Shown one piece after another: positions 1 through 5,871 of a stretch of DNA of 5,871 nt. The translations under genes and the position numbers were made by a program. The stretch spans positions 1 to 5,871 of the forward strand of contig CAYUIY010000102.1 of assembly GCA_964444915.1 (NCBI GenBank). The letters run 5' to 3'. Within the stretch, counting starts at the first letter, position 1. The number at the start of each line of letters is the position of its first letter. The notes beneath the pieces were generated by a model. It made no database searches. It had not been told where the DNA came from and worked only from the letters and a program-made list of their open reading frames with translations. The DNA comes from Anaerorudis sp964444915. Its GTDB lineage: Bacteria > Bacteroidota > Bacteroidia > Bacteroidales > Dysgonomonadaceae.

Positions 1-20
1 TTTTTGATATTTTCCAACTA

Positions 21-50
21 AAAAAAAGCTGTCCCTACTTTTGAGACAGC
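21..50 (-). terminator. Rho-independent terminator downstream of plsC
   Basis: An 8-bp stem is formed by GCTGTCCC (28-35) and GAGACAGC (43-50), with one G-T wobble and a 7-base loop. Read on the minus strand it is followed by a run of seven T (complement of 21-27), the classic intrinsic terminator form. It lies about 32 bp past the plsC stop codon, so it most likely ends the plsC transcript. The plus strand is also T-rich after the stem (52-63), so it may stop transcription arriving from the left as well. Confidence 0.8.
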
Positions 51-81
51 CTCTTTCTTTTTTATAGAAATAGCTCTTCGA

Positions 82-831
82 TTATTTATATTTCTCCCAT
101 AAACCGGAATAAATAATATCTTTTGTGTGCTGTACGAGTGCAGGAATATCATTGTCGGTAAGATTTTCTGTGGGAATGGGCTTGTGAATGATCAACTCCA
201 TTTTGCATGGACGGATAATATAGCTACCCACCCTCATTACATCATATGAACCATTGATGGTAATAGGTACGATTGGAAGTTTCATATCGATGGCTATTTG
301 AAACGCTCCTCTTTTAAAACGCCCCAATTTACCATTTCGCGTGCGCGAACCTTCGGGAAACATTACGATAGAAACACCATCTACAATTTGTTTTTTTGCT
401 TTTTGAATGGTAGCTACTCGCGATGCCGCACTCGAATTGTCAACAAAAACATGTCCCGCTATTTCAGAAGCTTTACCCACTAACGGAATTTTTCTCAAAC
501 TTTGTTTTTGCACCCATTTTATATTCTGATTCAGAAATCCGTACACCAAAAAAATATCGAAAGCCCCCTGATGATTAGCCACAAAAACATACGATTGCTT
601 CGGATCCAAATTCCCACGTCCTATAACTTTTACACGACACAATGCCAACCAACAGGTCAATCTTGCCCACCATTTAGGAGGATAATAACCCCAAAATTTA
701 TTCCCAAAAATAGGAGAAAAAATCATCACAATAAGCGCCGTAAGCACGGTTAAAACGATAAAGATTGGAAAAAAAACCAACCACTGATATAAAAAGAATG
801 TAACATCTTTTATGATTTTTATAACTTTCAT
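82..831 (-). CDS. plsC: 1-acyl-sn-glycerol-3-phosphate acyltransferase (PlsC family)
   Basis: The product is expected to transfer an acyl chain to the sn-2 position of lysophosphatidic acid, giving phosphatidic acid, at the inner face of the cytoplasmic membrane. Numbered from the ATG at 831 (249 aa), a hydrophobic N-terminal segment at about residues 15-40 should anchor it. The family's HX4D motif is NHQGAFD, with catalytic H87 and D92. The substrate-binding block FPEGSRTRNG starts at about residue 158, followed by FKRGAF (about 172-177) and the VPITI block (about 188-192). Length is normal for the family. The frame can be extended three codons to a TTG at 840, but the ATG at 831 is the better start; no Shine-Dalgarno sequence precedes either. 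It is transcribed alone, divergent from the small membrane gene, and ends at a hairpin. The family also contains acyltransferases for ornithine lipids and other lysolipids, so the exact acceptor is inferred. Confidence 0.93.
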   Translation of the reverse strand: MKVIKIIKDVTFFLYQWLVFFPIFIVLTVLTALIVMIFSPIFGNKFWGYYPPKWWARLTCWLALCRVKVIGRGNLDPKQSYVFVANHQGAFDIFLVYGFLNQNIKWVQKQSLRKIPLVGKASEIAGHVFVDNSSAASRVATIQKAKKQIVDGVSIVMFPEGSRTRNGKLGRFKRGAFQIAIDMKLPIVPITINGSYDVMRVGSYIIRPCKMELIIHKPIPTENLTDNDIPALVQHTKDIIYSGLWEKYK

Positions 832-1016
832 TGCAATCAAAATTATTTTATGCGAAAATACGTAAATACTTAGATTAACACGAAAAAAACGGTAATTTTT
901 TTTGAATGGGTCAATTTTTTGTCGTTAAACATTTTTTTTCTCGAATTATTTTATAGTTTGTCGAATTTTGTGTTTATTTGCAATGTGAAACAAAATTATC
1001 ATAATTATATACACAC

Positions 1017-1304
1017 ATGAAAGAATTAGCAAAATATTCTGGCGCTATTGTAATGCTTATCGGCGTACTTGTATTGGCAATACCATTTTTTCAGGGTACT
1101 ACCACCAACACTTCTTTGATTATTGGTATAATTATCGTTATTGAGGGATTCCTGGGTTACCTCTATGTAAATAACATGAAAAAAGGAAAAATCCTGATCG
1201 AAATTATGTGGGCTATCCTGCTTTTAATTATTCCTTATCTGATCTTTCGTTACTCGAAGAAAATAGCATTCACCGAGGAAGAATTATCACTTTACAACGA
1301 ATAA
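1017..1304 (+). CDS. Small three-helix membrane protein of unknown function
   Basis: This 95-aa protein is not one I recognise. It has three clear hydrophobic segments at about residues 8-26, 33-53 and 60-77. A basic stretch (KKGK, about 55-58) separates the second and third. The C-terminal tail is charged, with a basic RYSKK followed by an acidic end (EEELSLYNE). No Cys or His motifs or catalytic signatures are visible, and no cleavable signal peptide is apparent: the first segment looks like a membrane anchor. The ATG at 1017 follows an A/T-rich leader with no Shine-Dalgarno sequence, typical of Bacteroidota. The gene stands alone, divergent from plsC (185 bp between start codons) and convergent with kdsB, with a strong hairpin after its stop. 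The biased hydrophobic composition and terminator support a real gene. Its function is unknown. Confidence 0.8.
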   Translation: MKELAKYSGAIVMLIGVLVLAIPFFQGTTTNTSLIIGIIIVIEGFLGYLYVNNMKKGKILIEIMWAILLLIIPYLIFRYSKKIAFTEEELSLYNE

Positions 1305-1341
1305 GCCAATTATAACCGTCGTTTAAAAAAGAAAAGGAAAG

Positions 1342-1372
1342 AAAAACCTTGGGAATACTACTCAGGGTTTTT
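1342..1372. terminator. Bidirectional terminator between the small membrane gene and kdsB
   Basis: AAAAACCTTG (1342-1351) pairs with CAGGGTTTTT (1363-1372): ten base pairs, one G-T wobble, and an 11-base loop. On the plus strand the stem runs into a T-rich tract (to about 1379), ending the small membrane gene. On the minus strand the stem is followed by CTTTCC and further T runs, so it can also end kdsB. The kdsB stop codon (1358-1360) lies in the loop, and its last four codons lie in the right arm. Confidence 0.75.
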
Positions 1373-2125
1373 TGTTTTTCCATTTTCTAGAAATTGAAGA
1401 GCACGTTCCATGTCTTGTGGCGTATCTATGCCAATAGTTTCTACATTGGTAACACCCACCCTTATCCGATATCCATTTTCTATCCATCGAAGCTGTTCGA
1501 GCGACTCGGCTTTCTCAAGTATCGACTGCGGCAAAGAAACAATTTCTTCAAGAATATCTGCCCGATAGCCGTAAATACCGATATGCTTGTAAAACACATG
1601 ATAGTCGGGCCATTGAATTTGATCGATATCGCGAACATAAGGGATTACTGACCGACTGAAATAAAGCGCCTCAAAATTTTTGTTGATAACAACTTTAGGT
1701 GATGCGGGATTAAACAGCGCCTCAATCCCCTCTTCTTTGCGGAAAGGTTTAATCAGCGTTGCCAATTGTACTTCCGGCGAATCGAAACAATTTTTCAATC
1801 GATCAATCTGTTCAGGTTGAATAAAAGGTTCATCACCTTGAATATTGATCACCACATCTGCATTTTTCCCAATTTTTTGATACGCTTCAAAACACCGGTC
1901 TGTACCGCTGCGATGAAGCGGAGAGGTCATTACCACATTTCCACCAAATGATTGCACAGCATCGAAAATACGAGCGTCATCGGTAGCTACCCACACTTCG
2001 GCAACGGCCTTTTTTACCTGTTCGTATACCCGTTGTATCATAGTCTTACCGGCCATATCGGCCAATGGTTTACCGGGAAAACGCGTAGAAGCGTACCGAG
2101 AAGGTATAATCGCTATAAATTCCAT
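1358..2125 (-). CDS. kdsB: 3-deoxy-manno-octulosonate cytidylyltransferase (CMP-Kdo synthetase)
   Basis: KdsB activates Kdo with CTP to give CMP-Kdo and pyrophosphate in the cytoplasm. CMP-Kdo is the donor for adding Kdo to lipid A, the first step of the lipopolysaccharide inner core. The 255-aa protein has the expected length and motifs in order: the nucleotide-binding start IIPSRYASTRFPGKPL (residues 6-21), ATDD (47-50), HRSGTDR (71-77), the metal-binding NIQGDEPF (94-101, D98), SRSVIPY (157-163), HIGIYGYR (181-188), LEKAESLEQLRW (203-214), and GIDTPQD near the C-terminus (232-238, D234 the likely second metal ligand). The start is the ATG at 2125, after a purine-rich leader. It lies 89 bp downstream of the RelA/SpoT gene on the same strand, with no convincing terminator between, so co-transcription is plausible. 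The other members of this nucleotidyltransferase fold (such as CMP-sialate synthetases) lack this exact motif set. Confidence 0.96.
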   Translation of the reverse strand: MEFIAIIPSRYASTRFPGKPLADMAGKTMIQRVYEQVKKAVAEVWVATDDARIFDAVQSFGGNVVMTSPLHRSGTDRCFEAYQKIGKNADVVINIQGDEPFIQPEQIDRLKNCFDSPEVQLATLIKPFRKEEGIEALFNPASPKVVINKNFEALYFSRSVIPYVRDIDQIQWPDYHVFYKHIGIYGYRADILEEIVSLPQSILEKAESLEQLRWIENGYRIRVGVTNVETIGIDTPQDMERALQFLENGKTKNPE

Positions 2126-2214
2126 TATTCTATCTCTTTTGATTAGCTATAAAACATTCATCGCCTTATAAAAAATTGACGAAATAAAAAATACAAAGAC
2201 ATGTGGATATGCCT

Positions 2215-4422
2215 TTAATTCAAACGGGAGATCGATTTTACCCCTTTTACGGCACTTAGTTTTCGAATAAGCTGTTCGAGTATTTGTGTACTCGCCACCG
2301 AAATAGTGATATTGCCCTGAAAAAGTCCGTCGGTTGAATCGATGTTGATCGAACGCATCAGCACTCCCTCTTCTTTGGAAATAATCGACATCAACGACGA
2401 AACAATATTGATCTGATCATTACCAACTACACGCAAAACGGCAGAATAATTGGCATTGCCCGACGAATGTCCCGACCAACGGGCATTGAGTACCCGATAG
2501 CCATAGCGGGAAAAAAGATTGTGCGCATTAGGACAATTAACCCGATGAATTCGGATTCCCTGCGACGACACAAAAGCAAATATTTCGTCTCCGTAAATGG
2601 GGTTGCAACATTTAGCCAATTTGTAATCCACACCCGTAAGGTTTTGATCGATAATTAGCTCATCGTGCGTAGCCAACTCCTGTAAGGGCGAGTGCATTAC
2701 AAAATTCTCGGCAGGTGCAGGAGCCGGCGCTTCGCGCATTTCATCTTCTTTATTTTCAAGTTCGAGATACCTGTCGATAATCCAATTGACATCCAATTTT
2801 TCAGCAGCAATATCTACGTAAAAATCGGTTACGGTTTTGTATTTGAGTTTTTTGATCAATTGCATCAACACAGCATCGTTCTGCTCAATTTTGCGATTCT
2901 TCATTCGGCGCGCCAACATCTCCTTGGCAATATCCACCTGTTTGCCGGCTTCTTCTTTTAACAACTGTCGGATTTTTGTTTTTGCTTTTGCCGTAACCAC
3001 AAAATTCAGCCAATCCTGCTTGGGCGTTTGGTGAGGCGAAGTAACGATTTCAACCTGGTCGCCACTTTTTAGTACATGTTTGATGGGAACATTTTTTTTG
3101 TTCACCATTCCCGATACACAAGTAGCTCCCAACTTAGAATGGATAGCAAAAGCAAAATCGAGAACCGTAGCACCTTTTGGCAGTTTGATAAGATCGCCTT
3201 TCGGAGTAAAAACAAAAATCTCCTCTTCATACAGGTTTAACTTGAAATCGCCCAACTTCTCCTTTAAATCTTCCTCTTTATTATCGAGCGATTCCCGAAG
3301 CGTGCTCAACCAGTTATCTAACGTAGACTCTTCTTTTATCCCTTTATATTTCCAGTGTGCCGCCAACCCCCGCTCGGCAATCTCGTCCATCCGGCGGGTG
3401 CGTATTTGCACCTCCACCCACCGCGATTGTGGACCAAGGACGGTGATATGGAGCGATTCGTATCCGTTGCTTTTCGGAATCGAAAGCCAATCTCTCAAAC
3501 GCATGGGATTGGGCTGATACATATCGGTGATGATGGAATAAACCTGCCAACACTGCGCTTTTTCGAGTTCGGGTGGAGAATCCAAAATAATGCGGATGGC
3601 AAAAAGATCGTAAATATCCTCAAATTCCACTTTTTGTTTTTTAAGCTTGTTGTTGATGGAATAAATGGATTTTGTACGACCTTTAATATCGTATTTCAAT
3701 CCGGTTTTATCGAGTCGCTCTTTTACCGGTTTGATAAATTCCTGAATATACTTATCCCGCGAACGTTTCGTTTCATTGAGTTTGCGGGCAATGTAATTAT
3801 AGGTTCCCCTGTCGGTATATTTCAACGACAAATCCTCGAGTTCCGATTTTATGGTATATAAACCCAAACGATGGGCCAGCGGAGCATACAAGTAGGAGGA
3901 TTCAACAGACAGAGCAAGGCGGATGGACTGATCTTTAGAAGCAGCATCACGCATTTTCTGAAGATGTTGGGCTATCATAATGAATACCACACGAATATCC
4001 TCAGCCAGTGAAAGCAGCAGTTTCAAATAATTTTCGGATTCGACTGCCGATTTCTTGTCACTGAACTCATTCACTTTCATCAAACCCCGCAAAATCGTCG
4101 CTACTTCTTCCCCAAAATGATCCTCAACCTCCGAAATATCATAATGCCCTTTCGTTACAGCATGAAAAAGAAAAACAGCACCCACTGTCGGTTGTTTTAA
4201 GCCAATCTCATCCATGATAATGGTGGCCGTTTTCATAATAAGGAGCAATTGCTCTTCTCTCTCCTTTTCCGACATTTCAGACGCACGGCGCATCGAATCA
4301 CGAAGAATATTCTTCAGCAACGTAACTTTCCGGAGATCCCACTCATTTCTCAGAAACCGATAGATCTTTCTGTAAAGTGCCAAAAATTCTTCGTTGATTT
4401 TTTTCGCCTCGTTATTCTTCAT
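2215..4422 (-). CDS. relA: Long RelA/SpoT-family (p)ppGpp synthetase with degenerate hydrolase domain
   Basis: It makes the stringent-response alarmone (p)ppGpp by moving pyrophosphate from ATP to GTP or GDP, probably on stalled ribosomes. Numbered from the ATG at 4422 (735 aa), the domain order is a remnant HD hydrolase domain (about 15-180), the synthetase (about 235-360), TGS (about 399-460), a helical domain, an Ala/Pro linker APAPAPAE (565-572), a zinc-finger/CC domain (C605, C606, H626, C630) and a C-terminal ACT domain (about 658-734). Synthetase signatures are intact: GRTKSIYS (248-255), YDLFAIRI with D272, RLRD (308-311), NGYESLH (319-325) and EVQIRT with E337. In the HD domain the usual HDxxED reads HAVTKG (87-92), and LADRLHNMR reads IAQHLQKMR with Q152 for Asp, so hydrolysis is probably lost. 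A TTG at 4440 would add six residues; the ATG at 4422 is preferred. An insertion sequence lies 70 bp upstream. The symbol relA is given for synthetase-only character; rsh would be a neutral alternative. Confidence 0.93.
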   Translation of the reverse strand: MKNNEAKKINEEFLALYRKIYRFLRNEWDLRKVTLLKNILRDSMRRASEMSEKEREEQLLLIMKTATIIMDEIGLKQPTVGAVFLFHAVTKGHYDISEVEDHFGEEVATILRGLMKVNEFSDKKSAVESENYLKLLLSLAEDIRVVFIMIAQHLQKMRDAASKDQSIRLALSVESSYLYAPLAHRLGLYTIKSELEDLSLKYTDRGTYNYIARKLNETKRSRDKYIQEFIKPVKERLDKTGLKYDIKGRTKSIYSINNKLKKQKVEFEDIYDLFAIRIILDSPPELEKAQCWQVYSIITDMYQPNPMRLRDWLSIPKSNGYESLHITVLGPQSRWVEVQIRTRRMDEIAERGLAAHWKYKGIKEESTLDNWLSTLRESLDNKEEDLKEKLGDFKLNLYEEEIFVFTPKGDLIKLPKGATVLDFAFAIHSKLGATCVSGMVNKKNVPIKHVLKSGDQVEIVTSPHQTPKQDWLNFVVTAKAKTKIRQLLKEEAGKQVDIAKEMLARRMKNRKIEQNDAVLMQLIKKLKYKTVTDFYVDIAAEKLDVNWIIDRYLELENKEDEMREAPAPAPAENFVMHSPLQELATHDELIIDQNLTGVDYKLAKCCNPIYGDEIFAFVSSQGIRIHRVNCPNAHNLFSRYGYRVLNARWSGHSSGNANYSAVLRVVGNDQINIVSSLMSIISKEEGVLMRSINIDSTDGLFQGNITISVASTQILEQLIRKLSAVKGVKSISRLN

Positions 4423-4462
4423 CACACTTTTAATATGCAAAAAAGGGGAATGTTTTCTACAA

Positions 4463-4493
4463 CAAATTTACATGATAATTTTTAATTTGCATC
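4463..4493 (-). promoter_or_regulatory. Probable promoter of the RelA/SpoT gene, split at its -33 box by the IS
   Basis: On the minus strand TAAATTTG (complement of 4463-4470) matches the Bacteroidota -7 consensus TAnnTTTG exactly. It would start a transcript about 30-35 bases before the ATG at 4422. Nineteen bases upstream, at 4490-4493, the sequence is now GATG. If the IS and one target copy are removed, the same place reads TATG, one mismatch from the -33 consensus TTTG. The match and spacing are seen directly; promoter activity is inferred. Confidence 0.45.
4484..4492. repeat. Left target-site duplication of the IS (9 bp)
   Basis: AATTTGCAT directly abuts the left inverted repeat and recurs exactly at 5817-5825 directly after the right inverted repeat. 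A duplication of 9 bp or slightly more is normal for IS4-family elements. The two copies being identical suggests a simple, probably recent transposition with no later rearrangement. Confidence 0.93.
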
Positions 4494-4509
4494 ACTAGTG
4501 TCCCGTTAA
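4493..4509 (+). repeat. Left terminal inverted repeat of the IS
   Basis: CACTAGTGTCCCGTTAA matches the reverse complement of 5800-5816 at 16 of 17 positions. The single difference is the sixth base (G here, C in the right end). The similarity goes on weakly for three more bases (18/20). The first eight bases, CACTAGTG, are a perfect palindrome that the right end lacks. Confidence 0.93.
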
Positions 4510-4618
4510 AATAATATTTTTGTTTGTAAGTATTTTATATTTAATAATATATGTGCTGAATTTCTTGTACACGATTTGAATTGGTTACTTTTACGTTTCC
4601 CTTCAAATAACATACGAA

Positions 4619-5803
4619 ATGAATTCCGGCAAAACAGTTTTCTCCCAAATTATGCAGCTCATACCTCGTAGAGATTTCAACGAAATAGTAGCCAAGTATA
4701 AAGGCGATTATCGAGTCAGGAACCTTTCCTGCCACGACCAGTTCCTTGTTATGTGCATGGCTCAATATGCAGACAAGAACAGCCTGCGCGATATCGAAGC
4801 GAGCCTGAATGCACTGGCCGTGGTTCGAAAGTTGTATCACTGTGGCATCAGTTACGCGGTTCCCCGTAACACATTGGCAAAAGCCAACGAGAACAGGGAC
4901 CGGCATATTTATGCCGAATTGGGAGAAGCCCTGATAAAGAAAGTGCGGCCACTTTACGCGAAGGACAAGTTCAGGCTTGATATTGACAATATGGTTTATG
5001 CTTTCGACAGCACCACCATCAGTCTGTGTCTCAAACTCTGTCCATGGGCCAAGTTCCGCAAGAATAAGGGAGGCATAAAAATGCATACACAAATTGACTT
5101 GAGAGGTAATCTCCCTGTCTTCATCCATCTTACAAGAGCATCCGTACATGATGTTAATGCAATGGATGAGATATGTGTCGAGATGGGTGCCATCTATTTG
5201 ATGGATAAGGGATACGTTGATTTCTTCAGGCTTTTCAATAACATCCATAAGAATGGTGCGTTCTTTGTGACCAGGGCAAAAGACAACATGCAGTACGAGG
5301 TTGTTTCTTCCGGGGAGGTTGACTTGCAGACAGGTGTGATCAGCGACCGGATGATCCGCCTGACCGAAGAGGCATCCGTGGAAAAATATCCGGATGAATT
5401 CCGTATGGTTGTCTATGAAGATTACGCCACAGGGAACGTGTATCGCTTCATCACCAACCATACCGGTTATGAGGCCCTCACCATTGCCGAACTTTACAGG
5501 GAAAGGTGGAACGTCGAACTTTTCTTCAAATGGATAAAGCAACACCTGCATATCAAATCATTTTATGGTACCTCTGAAAATGCCGTCTACACCCAGATAT
5601 GGATAGCCGTATGTGCATTCTTGCTTTTAGCATTGGCCAAGAAAAAGATGCACATCGAAGAACCTTCACTTTATATGATTTCTCAAACTATAGGAACTAT
5701 GCTGTTTGAGAAAATACCGGTACGTGAATTGTTTAACAAACCAAATTTAAATGTCTCGTCTGACAACGGTCAACTCGAACTATTTCGAGGCCTCAAATCT
5801 TAA
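4619..5803 (+). CDS. IS4-family DDE transposase
   Basis: This 394-aa protein catalyses excision and insertion of the element. The N-terminal part (about residues 1-75, beginning with SGKTVFSQIMQLIP) resembles the DUF4372 domain found in many Bacteroidota IS4 transposases and probably helps bind the ends. The RNase H-like catalytic domain follows: the first Asp is D130 in YAFDSTTIS, the second is D196 in YLMDKGYVDF, and the Glu is E300 in YRERWNVELFFKWIK (Y293, R296, E300, K307), which fits the IS4 spacing Y-(2)-R-(3)-E-(6)-K exactly. A hydrophobic helix lies at about 326-340. Length and motifs are complete, with no frameshift or internal stop, so it is probably active. The ATG at 4619 has no Shine-Dalgarno sequence. 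The TAA stop (5801-5803) lies inside the right inverted repeat. Confidence 0.96.
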   Translation: MNSGKTVFSQIMQLIPRRDFNEIVAKYKGDYRVRNLSCHDQFLVMCMAQYADKNSLRDIEASLNALAVVRKLYHCGISYAVPRNTLAKANENRDRHIYAELGEALIKKVRPLYAKDKFRLDIDNMVYAFDSTTISLCLKLCPWAKFRKNKGGIKMHTQIDLRGNLPVFIHLTRASVHDVNAMDEICVEMGAIYLMDKGYVDFFRLFNNIHKNGAFFVTRAKDNMQYEVVSSGEVDLQTGVISDRMIRLTEEASVEKYPDEFRMVVYEDYATGNVYRFITNHTGYEALTIAELYRERWNVELFFKWIKQHLHIKSFYGTSENAVYTQIWIAVCAFLLLALAKKKMHIEEPSLYMISQTIGTMLFEKIPVRELFNKPNLNVSSDNGQLELFRGLKS

Positions 5804-5816
5804 CGGGACAGTAGTG
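5800..5816 (-). repeat. Right terminal inverted repeat of the IS
   Basis: TTAACGGGACAGTAGTG is the inverted partner of 4493-4509 with one mismatch. It contains the transposase stop codon at 5801-5803, so the coding sequence uses almost the whole element on this side. Confidence 0.93.
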
Positions 5817-5825
5817 AATTTGCAT
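5817..5825. repeat. Right target-site duplication of the IS (9 bp)
   Basis: This is an exact second copy of AATTTGCAT directly after the right inverted repeat. Together with the left copy it fixes both ends of the element to the base. Confidence 0.93.
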
Positions 5826-5871
5826 ATAAACAACCAAAAATTCCGTTCAAACAAATCAATTCGCCATAAAG
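5826..5871. other. Displaced upstream flank of the RelA/SpoT gene
   Basis: These 46 bp are the continuation of the chromosomal target past the IS; before insertion they lay directly upstream of position 4483. They are AT-rich. Two minus-strand frames stay open through the flank, but the piece is too short to say whether it is intergenic DNA or the end of a gene lying beyond the window. Confidence 0.6.

Larger units (their letters stand above)
4493..5816 (+). mobile_element. Complete IS4-family insertion sequence, 1324 bp
   Basis: The element is bounded by 17-bp inverted repeats (16/17), flanked by identical 9-bp direct repeats, and carries one intact transposase gene filling most of its length. 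Family assignment rests on the transposase signature Y-(2)-R-(3)-E-(6)-K. Between the left repeat and the gene there are about 109 bp of AT-rich DNA (4510-4618) in which I see no confident promoter. The gene runs into the right repeat. It is inserted upstream of the RelA/SpoT gene and its transposase points away from that gene. I cannot give it an ISfinder name from sequence alone. Confidence 0.93.

Noticed and set aside
298..753. Short plus-strand open frames opposite plsC
   Set aside because: Antisense to a well-supported gene with intact motifs; Ser/Arg/His-rich shadow translations without domain features.
853..888. A possible plsC promoter on the minus strand (TATTTTCG with a TTCG about 20 bp upstream)
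   Set aside because: Both boxes have a mismatch to TTTG/TAnnTTTG and the DNA is so AT-rich that such matches are expected by chance.
957..980. Possible -33/-7 boxes (TTTG at 957-960, TTTATTTG at 973-980) before the small membrane gene
   Set aside because: The spacing is only 12 bp against the expected 19 or so, and the -7 box is imperfect. The promoter is probably in this gap but I cannot place it.
3080..3861. Open plus-strand frames of 145 and 168 codons inside the RelA/SpoT gene
   Set aside because: They are antisense to the conserved synthetase and TGS region, overlap each other in different frames, and resemble no protein family.
4423..4440. TTG start at 4440 for the RelA/SpoT gene (six more residues)
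   Set aside because: An ATG at 4422 follows directly in frame, the extra residues are not part of any conserved domain, and rare TTG starts need stronger support. The same reasoning rejects the TTG at 840 for plsC.
4541..5551. A 336-codon open frame on the minus strand opposite the transposase
   Set aside because: It lies almost wholly antisense to a transposase with clear catalytic motifs, shows no known domain or hydrophobic pattern, and its length is explained by the codon use of the opposite strand.
1..5871. A novel defence, CRISPR, phage or biosynthetic system
   Set aside because: No repeat arrays, effector domains, integrases or unusual gene clusters are visible. All larger genes belong to well-known housekeeping or IS families.

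Overview
The window looks like chromosomal DNA from a Gram-negative member of the Bacteroidota, probably order Bacteroidales. The evidence is: a Kdo-activating enzyme (so a lipopolysaccharide maker); AT-rich intergenic DNA without Shine-Dalgarno sequences before start codons; a -7 box of the Bacteroidota type (TAAATTTG) upstream of the RelA/SpoT gene; and an IS4-family transposase with the N-terminal domain type common in Bacteroidota. The genus cannot be fixed from the sequence alone.

Layout from left to right: a terminator hairpin (28-50); plsC, a lysophosphatidate acyltransferase, on the minus strand (82-831); a divergent AT-rich gap; a small three-helix membrane protein of unknown function on the plus strand (1017-1304); a bidirectional terminator (1342-1372) that overlaps the end of the convergent kdsB; kdsB on the minus strand (1358-2125); and a long RelA/SpoT homologue, also on the minus strand (2215-4422), 89 bp upstream of kdsB and with no clear terminator between them. 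The right part is a complete IS4-family insertion sequence of 1324 bp (4493-5816). It has 17-bp terminal inverted repeats (16/17 identical), a 9-bp target duplication AATTTGCAT and an intact 394-aa DDE transposase. The last 46 bp are the continuation of the target DNA beyond the IS.

The host genes make envelope components: phosphatidic acid for phospholipids (plsC) and CMP-Kdo for the lipid A core (kdsB). They sit beside a stringent-response enzyme. That RelA/SpoT protein has lost all recognisable metal ligands of its hydrolase domain except one His, while its synthetase, TGS, zinc-finger and ACT parts look complete. It therefore reads as a synthetase-only (p)ppGpp enzyme.

The most notable event is the position of the IS. 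Removing it and one target copy restores a plausible promoter for the RelA/SpoT gene: TATG, 19 bp, then TAAATTTG. The insertion falls at the -33 box of that promoter, so the element may have altered expression of the (p)ppGpp synthetase gene and possibly of kdsB downstream. I see no CRISPR array, tRNA, rRNA, phage or defence system. Apart from the IS, the region is ordinary chromosomal housekeeping DNA.
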